The notes beneath the pieces were generated by a model. That model worked only from the letters and a program-made list of their open reading frames with translations. It was not told the origin of the DNA and did not search any database. From Anaerolineae bacterium (GTDB taxonomy: Bacteria > Chloroflexota > Anaerolineae > JACIWP01), in the NCBI GenBank assembly GCA_014360855.1, contig JACIWP010000103.1:1-10405 (forward strand): a stretch of DNA of 10,405 nt, read 5' to 3'. How positions within the stretch are numbered: the first letter of the stretch is position 1; each line of letters starts with the position of its first letter. This document shows, in pieces, positions 6,711 to 10,405 of the stretch. A program made the translations under genes and the position numbers.

Positions 6711-6805
6711 CCACAGGCCGGCGATCCATCCTCCCAGGAGAAACCAAAGCGTGTGCAGAGGGCGCCTCCTGCCCGCCGCCGAGGAGGATAAGCGCCGGCC
6801 AGCCG

Positions 6806-9145
6806 TCAGGCCTCTTCTTCCCCCTCGTAGGTGCGCAAATAACCGAAGGCCTCGTCGGCGTCGCTGTTCATCACCACTTCCAGCAGTCGGCCGTCGGCGA
6901 CTGCCGGCACGTCAATCACCCGCACGACCTCGGCGAACTTGCCGGCGTCGGGCAGGATCTCGGTCAGCACGTTGGGCGACTGCGTGAAAAATTCCTCGCG
7001 GAAGATGGTGTCCGGATCGTCCGGGTAGAGGGGGAGCGGGTAAATCTGCGCCTCCACCAGGTCCTGGAAGAAGTGCGTGCCGTAGGAGACCTCCACCGGC
7101 TGTCCGTCGTGGGAATGGGCGATCTCGATGAGCATGCTCGTGTTGTAAATCTCGGCATAGCTCACTTTGACGCCCAGGTCAATGTTGGAGGAGCCCCAGC
7201 GGCCCGGCCCCATGAGGATGAAGCGCTGGCCCTCCAGCGCCTTGTTCAGCCGGCCGATCAGACGCGCCAGCTCCGTCTTGTAATGCGGGTCGGTGATCTG
7301 AGCGTACTTCTCCGGGTCCACATACACGATGTAGCGGATGCGCTGCACCAGGCCGTGGGGCACCAGCCGGTTGGCCGAGAAGATCTTGTCCTCATCCGGC
7401 ACATCGGTGGGCAGGGGGAAGCGCTGTGCCGCGGCGTAGGCCTGCGGCCGGCACTGCAGGAGGTGGAGGCAGAACTCAGGCTTTGGCCAACTGCGCCGGA
7501 TCTCCACGGTGAACTCGATGTCAATGGGGAAGTTGTACACCGCTTCCAGCCGCTTCAGCACCGTCTTCATCAAGTTGACGAAATCGCGGTTCTTCAGCAG
7601 GCCGTCGAAAGTCAGCACCAGCTTATCTTTATCGAAGGCGCCGGCGGTCAGCGGCTCGAAATAATCCCCACGGTCCACCGATGCCAGCAGTTCGATGCCC
7701 GTGATATCCTCGGACAGCACCTCGCTCACCGGCAGGGTCTTGAAGGTATTGTCCTCCAGATCAATGACATCCGCGTAGCGCTGGGAATACCAGCGGATCT
7801 CGCGGACGTTGCTTTCCGGCCGAAGCTCGGGATGGCTGAGCGCCACCATGCGGGCGTAGTCGTTGGCGACGCGTTCGACAGCGCGGGTGCCCATGCCGAA
7901 GACGATGCGCAGGAAGCCGTCCTCGCGGCGGATGCGGCGGTTCCAGCGGAAGGGGTTGCGGCTGAAGCCGACGCCGGCCAGAGTGGGGTAGAAGTAGCGG
8001 CCGTGTTGTTCCCCTTCGACCTTCTGGAGCAGGATGGCCATGCGCTCGTCGTAATCAATCAGGCCCATGCGCTGGCGGTAGACCAGCACTTCAGGGCGCG
8101 CCACGCAGGAGTAGATGTGGCGGATGGCGGAGAGCACTGCTTCCAGGTTCTCCTTGCGGGAGCCCTGATTGGGGCAGAAGACGCTGTCGTATTTGCCGGC
8201 GAATGAGGTGCGGAAGTTGTCCTCCAGCAGGCTGGAAGAGCGCACGATGATGGGCGCGTGGTTCAGCTCCTCCAGCAGGAGCGCGATCTGCTCGACAATG
8301 TCCTCGGGGAACTTGCCGCGGGCGTAATGCTCCTTGACCTGCGAGTAAGTGGCCTCGATCTGCTCCCGCGTCTTGTACTTCTGGTTGAGCAGATCGTAGA
8401 GGTGGTTGATGGACAGGAAATCGTAGAAGACATCCGCCCCGATGAAGTAGGACTCGGGCATGGCCAGGTACGGCCGGATGTCGAAGCCGGCATTGTCCGC
8501 CTCGCTCTGCAGGATCTTCCAGGCCAGCAGGAGGCCGGCGGCTTTACCGCCGATCTTGCCGCGCCCGATGCGCCGCCGGCGGATCTCCTTCAGGTCCTGG
8601 ATGGTGAAGTACTCCTTTGCCAGGCTGACAAAAGCGAGCTGATCGCTGATCATGCTCTTGATGAGCACGACGATGATTTCCTTCAGGTGGTGCTGTACCT
8701 TGGCGCGCTTCTCCGGCGGGAAGCTCTCGTACTGCTCCGCCTGGGCAAAGAGCATGTCCCAGGGCGCCAGCTCGGGGTTGAAGGAAAGGATAATATCCTC
8801 GCGCGGGACGCGGTCGGCCAGCACCTCCTGCACGATGCGCTCGAACAGCTCATGGGGCAGGTTGTAGGCGAAGTAGAAGTCGGTCAGGGTATCGCGGACG
8901 CGCGACACGCGCTCGGCCCAGACATCGCTGGGCTCCTCGACGACCGGGTCCATCAATCCCTCGCGGCGCTGGGACTGGATGGCCTTTTCCCTCACCTCAC
9001 GTTCGAACTGCTCGCGCGAGATGATGCCGCGCGAGAAGATCTCCTCGCGCATCCGCTGTCGGATGCGGCTCGCCAGGATGGGATACTGGCTGAGCTCCAA
9101 ATACAGTTTGAGAACCTTTGGCAGTCGATCGGTATCGCTGAACAT
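6806..9145 (-). CDS. PEP/pyruvate-binding (PPDK/PEP-synthase N-terminal, ATP-grasp-like) protein with unassigned ends
   Basis: A 779-residue, probably cytoplasmic protein. Its centre matches the ATP-binding domain of pyruvate phosphate dikinase and PEP synthase: IGGKAAGL (198-205, glycine loop), VRSSSLLEDN and SFAGKYDSVF (301-323), VGFSRNPF (392-399), IEFTVE (543-548) and LLQCRPQ (562-568). In true PEP synthases this is followed by a phosphohistidine swivel domain and a PEP/pyruvate TIM barrel. Neither is present. Instead there is a region of about 210 residues of unknown role with a conserved-looking MGPGRWGSSN motif (645-654). Residues 1-190 are mainly helical and also unassigned. The ATG at 9145 is chosen because a promoter lies just upstream; it has AAGGA only 3 nt away. 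A longer frame to 9292 would run through that promoter. The enzyme may phosphorylate another partner; its substrate is unknown. Confidence 0.88.
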   Translation of the reverse strand: MFSDTDRLPKVLKLYLELSQYPILASRIRQRMREEIFSRGIISREQFEREVREKAIQSQRREGLMDPVVEEPSDVWAERVSRVRDTLTDFYFAYNLPHELFERIVQEVLADRVPREDIILSFNPELAPWDMLFAQAEQYESFPPEKRAKVQHHLKEIIVVLIKSMISDQLAFVSLAKEYFTIQDLKEIRRRRIGRGKIGGKAAGLLLAWKILQSEADNAGFDIRPYLAMPESYFIGADVFYDFLSINHLYDLLNQKYKTREQIEATYSQVKEHYARGKFPEDIVEQIALLLEELNHAPIIVRSSSLLEDNFRTSFAGKYDSVFCPNQGSRKENLEAVLSAIRHIYSCVARPEVLVYRQRMGLIDYDERMAILLQKVEGEQHGRYFYPTLAGVGFSRNPFRWNRRIRREDGFLRIVFGMGTRAVERVANDYARMVALSHPELRPESNVREIRWYSQRYADVIDLEDNTFKTLPVSEVLSEDITGIELLASVDRGDYFEPLTAGAFDKDKLVLTFDGLLKNRDFVNLMKTVLKRLEAVYNFPIDIEFTVEIRRSWPKPEFCLHLLQCRPQAYAAAQRFPLPTDVPDEDKIFSANRLVPHGLVQRIRYIVYVDPEKYAQITDPHYKTELARLIGRLNKALEGQRFILMGPGRWGSSNIDLGVKVSYAEIYNTSMLIEIAHSHDGQPVEVSYGTHFFQDLVEAQIYPLPLYPDDPDTIFREEFFTQSPNVLTEILPDAGKFAEVVRVIDVPAVADGRLLEVVMNSDADEAFGYLRTYEGEEEA

Positions 9146-9189
9146 ACATCCTTGCGCCGGCCGGCGCCGATTCTCAGGGATTCCATTAC

Positions 9190-9218
9190 AGTGTATACGA
9201 GCCGGCCGCTTCGCGCAA
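9190..9218 (-). promoter_or_regulatory. Probable promoter of the PEP-binding gene and comEC
   Basis: On the minus strand TTGCGC (9218-9213) and TACACT (9195-9190) are 17 bp apart; an overlapping TATACA gives a second choice of -10. Transcription would start near 9183, about 38 nt before the chosen ATG. Both boxes keep the most important bases, but the -35 is only half consensus. Confidence 0.5.
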
Positions 9219-9235
9219 GTGACACAAAAATCCGC

Positions 9236-9265
9236 ACCATGGATGCCCACTTCCACCTCCATGGT
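9236..9265. repeat. 8-bp inverted repeat upstream of the PEP-binding gene promoter
   Basis: ACCATGGA (9236-9243) and TCCATGGT (9258-9265) are exact reverse complements with a 14-bp spacer. The pair lies about 18 bp upstream of the -35 box of the leftward promoter, where an activator could bind. Each arm contains the palindrome CCATGG, so chance is possible. Confidence 0.3.
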
Positions 9266-9330
9266 TGGTGCCCTCCAGTCCGATGAGAACACAACGGGAG
9301 ATTCTGGTCAGCACGCGTATGCCCCGGATG

Positions 9331-9429
9331 TCAGTGGCCAGATAACCTCAGTGCGCGTACGCCGGCGTCATAGGGCCGGCCGGCGCAGACAGGTTTTGCG
9401 GTTACCAGCCCCATCTTCCTGCGGTGCAT
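9331..9429 (-). CDS. Possible 32-residue basic peptide
   Basis: A short leftward frame starting MHRRKMGLVTAKPVC and ending RALRLSGH. Its ATG at 9429 has TGGAGG six nt upstream, a near-ideal ribosome-binding site. It lies alone in the divergent region, upstream of the PEP-binding gene's own promoter. No clear promoter precedes it, and the peptide matches nothing I recognise. It could be a small protein or a chance frame with a good ribosome-binding site. Confidence 0.22.
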   Translation of the reverse strand: MHRRKMGLVTAKPVCAGRPYDAGVRALRLSGH

Positions 9430-9459
9430 GATATTCCTCCATAATCCCTGCGCACGCTC

Positions 9460-9491
9460 TTCACATCTTTTTCACAACTCGCGAGCATAAT
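9460..9491 (+). promoter_or_regulatory. Tandem TTCACA boxes next to a -10: response-regulator-type promoter
   Basis: Two exact TTCACA boxes (9460-9465 and 9471-9476) are 11 bp apart, one helical turn, and the second ends 9 bp before CATAAT (9486-9491). There is no ordinary -35. This layout matches promoters activated by OmpR/PhoB-class response regulators: B. subtilis PhoP binds TT(A/C/T)ACA-like repeats of 11-bp period, and E. coli Pho boxes replace the -35 at this distance. Assignment to such a regulator is inference. Confidence 0.5.
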
Positions 9492-9497
9492 AAAGCC

Positions 9498-9519
9498 GAA
9501 CAACCGAACGGGGTTGTTC
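9498..9519 (+). promoter_or_regulatory. 8-bp hairpin at the 5' end of the secreted-protein mRNA
   Basis: GAACAACC (9498-9505) pairs perfectly with GGTTGTTC (9512-9519) across a 6-nt loop. It starts about where transcription from the CATAAT box should begin, so it would cap the mRNA with a stem, which can protect against decay, or act as an operator dyad. No T-run follows. Confidence 0.5.
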
Positions 9520-9554
9520 CAAATAACAGCAATATCACAACAGGAGGTGTTTCA

Positions 9555-10139
9555 ATGTCTCGGAAATGGATGGTGTTAGGAGCAGTGGTGCTGGTGGTGC
9601 TGGCCCTGCTGGTGGGCGCCGGCGCGGCGCTGGCGCAGGGGCCGGCCGGGCAGACAGCCGGCACTGCCGGCTACTGCGGCGGCTTCGGAGCCGCCATGCG
9701 CTGGGGCGGCAACAACGGCAGTCTGGTGAGCGCTCTGGCCGACCTGCTGGGCGTCTCTCCCACGGAAATCGCCGCCCAGGTGCGCGAGGGCAAGAGCCTG
9801 CTGGATATCGCCAGCGAGAAGGGTATCTCTACAGATCAGCTCGTCAACGCTGTGCTGGCTATCCGGGCTGAGCGTCTGGACGAAGCCGTGGCCGCCGGCC
9901 GCATTACCCAGGAGCAGGCGGACCTGATGCTGGACAACATGCGCCAGAACATCACTTCCCGGCTGGAGTCGGGCACACTGGCAGGGCCATGTGTGGGCGG
10001 TACCGCCGGCGGTAACGCCGCTGGCCGGCAGGGCCGCGGGGGCGGCCGCATGGGAGTCGGCGCCGGCTTCGTGGATGCGGATGGCGATGGGGTCTGCGAC
10101 CTCTACGGGAGCCGCTGGAACAGCACGCCAGCGCAGTAA
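9555..10139 (+). CDS. Small secreted protein with helical repeat and DxDGDGxCD loop
   Basis: A 194-residue exported protein of unknown function. Residues 1-27 form a classic Sec signal peptide (SRK, a long hydrophobic core, then ALA before Gln28). Residues 56-137 form a helical domain of two parts: one around LADLLGVSPTEIAAQVREGKS that resembles a helix-turn-helix or LysM-like fold, and one around LDEAVAAGRITQEQADLMLDNM that resembles the DUF2680 type of Gram-positive and Chloroflexota envelope proteins. A glycine-rich stretch (148-170) follows, then FVDADGDGVCD (172-182), a calcium-binding-type loop. Cysteines at 41, 146 and 181 could form disulfides outside the cell. The start has AGGAGG 8 nt upstream. 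It is transcribed alone: its own promoter region precedes it and a strong terminator follows. Placement of the domains is by resemblance only. Confidence 0.88.
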   Translation: MSRKWMVLGAVVLVVLALLVGAGAALAQGPAGQTAGTAGYCGGFGAAMRWGGNNGSLVSALADLLGVSPTEIAAQVREGKSLLDIASEKGISTDQLVNAVLAIRAERLDEAVAAGRITQEQADLMLDNMRQNITSRLESGTLAGPCVGGTAGGNAAGRQGRGGGRMGVGAGFVDADGDGVCDLYGSRWNSTPAQ

Positions 10140-10165
10140 ACCCCCTCTCTCGTACGTCTCCTCCT

Positions 10166-10206
10166 GGCTCCCCAGGCATATACCATGCCTGGGGAGCCGT
10201 TTGTTT
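10166..10206 (+). terminator. Intrinsic terminator of the secreted-protein gene
   Basis: A perfect 14-bp stem, GGCTCCCCAGGCAT (10166-10179) against 10185-10198, with a 5-nt loop ATACC, followed by GTTTGTTT. It lies 26 bp after the stop codon and separates this gene from the next promoter. Confidence 0.9.
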
Positions 10207-10235
10207 CCTCCACACGTTATGGGAAGGTGTTTTGC

Positions 10236-10264
10236 TTGTCAAATGACGGCGCTGATGCTACAAT
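10236..10264 (+). promoter_or_regulatory. Consensus promoter of the right-edge gene
   Basis: TTGTCA (10236-10241) and TACAAT (10259-10264) are spaced by exactly 17 bp. Transcription should begin near 10271, about 65 nt before the TTG start codon. It lies just beyond the terminator of the preceding gene. Confidence 0.8.
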
Positions 10265-10276
10265 CGAGATGATGGT

Positions 10277-10288
10277 CCCGCCGGCGGG
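10277..10288. repeat. 12-bp palindrome just after the right-edge transcription start
   Basis: CCCGCCGGCGGG is a perfect palindrome about 6 nt downstream of the predicted start site, where an operator would often be. It contains the GCCGGC core that is common throughout the window, so it may have no regulatory role. Confidence 0.3.
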
Positions 10289-10335
10289 CCGAACCGCGTT
10301 TCTGGGGCCAAGGCGTTTGTCACAGGAGGGTCGCG

Positions 10336-10405
10336 TTGAACGTCGAAATCCGCCATGCCCTGCGCGCAGACCTGGAAGCCTGCCTGCAGATGGATGGCAG
10401 TTGCG
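10336..10405 (+). CDS. Probable GNAT-family acetyltransferase, N-terminal part only (cut by right edge)
   Basis: Starting at the TTG at 10336, with AGGAGG exactly 6 nt before it, the frame reads (M)NVEIRHALRADLEAC then LQMDGSC up to the edge. The pattern of a first beta strand (VEIRHA) followed by an Asp-led helix (ADLEACLQMD) is how many GNAT N-acetyltransferases begin, so that family is suggested; only 23 residues are visible. The gene has its own consensus promoter and a leader of about 65 nt. The start is a TTG; no ATG or GTG with a ribosome-binding site lies nearby in frame. Confidence 0.5.
   Translation, partial: MNVEIRHALRADLEACLQMDGSC

Larger units (their letters stand above)
9146..9554. 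other. Divergent intergenic region between the PEP-binding gene and the secreted-protein gene
   Basis: About 409 bp separating leftward from rightward transcription. It contains the leftward promoter (9190-9218), an 8-bp inverted repeat (9236-9265), a possible short leftward reading frame (9331-9429), tandem TTCACA boxes with a -10 (9460-9491) and a hairpin (9498-9519). I see no RNA gene in it. Confidence 0.6.

Noticed and set aside
9146..9292. Longer N-terminus of the PEP-binding protein from 9292
   Set aside because: The extra 49 codons run across the predicted promoter and read as Arg/Cys/Pro-rich non-coding sequence.
1..10405. CRISPR array, tRNA/rRNA, insertion sequence or phage gene
   Set aside because: No regularly spaced repeats, cloverleaf, transposase motif or flanking target duplication were seen.

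Overview
The window most likely comes from a member of the Chloroflexota (green non-sulfur bacteria, perhaps an Anaerolineae-like lineage), high in G+C. This is an inference from three things: the sugar-binding lipoprotein has the lysine/glutamate/valine-rich stalk ending in a TPTPE linker that is common in that phylum; a second lipoprotein has a similar TPxP linker; and the palindrome GCCGGC is heavily over-used. No rRNA, tRNA, CRISPR array, transposase or phage gene is visible. It reads as an ordinary chromosomal segment with well-formed promoters, not as a mobile island.

Positions 1-9145 are all transcribed leftward (minus strand). In order of transcription they form three units. (1) A PEP/pyruvate-binding (PPDK/PEP-synthase ATP-grasp type) protein at 9145-6806, followed by the DNA-uptake channel gene comEC at 6710-4386, probably starting at a CTG at 6758. 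(2) A complete CUT1-type carbohydrate ABC importer without its ATPase: substrate-binding lipoprotein (4049-2589), MalF-like permease (2513-1575) and MalG-like permease (1573-680). It is driven by a near-consensus promoter just behind comEC, has an operator-like palindrome at the transcription start and a leader of about 280 nt. A perfect 15-bp hairpin separates the binding-protein gene from the permease genes. (3) A PadR-family regulator (559-152) with its own strong promoter, followed by a lipoprotein gene that runs off the left edge.

From 9555 the strand switches to plus. A small secreted, glycine-rich protein with a DxDGDGxCD calcium-type loop is preceded by two TTCACA boxes 11 bp apart next to a -10 element, and is followed by a strong intrinsic terminator. 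A new consensus promoter then drives a TTG-started gene, probably a GNAT acetyltransferase, cut by the right edge.

The least understood part is the 779-residue PEP/pyruvate-binding protein. It keeps the ATP-grasp motifs but lacks the phosphohistidine swivel and TIM-barrel domains of true PEP synthase or PPDK, and carries long unassigned N- and C-terminal regions. The other items worth a check are the regulatory sites: the GntR-like operator, the intercistronic hairpin, the tandem TTCACA boxes and the likely CTG start of comEC. I did not find a clear multi-gene defence or otherwise unprecedented system.
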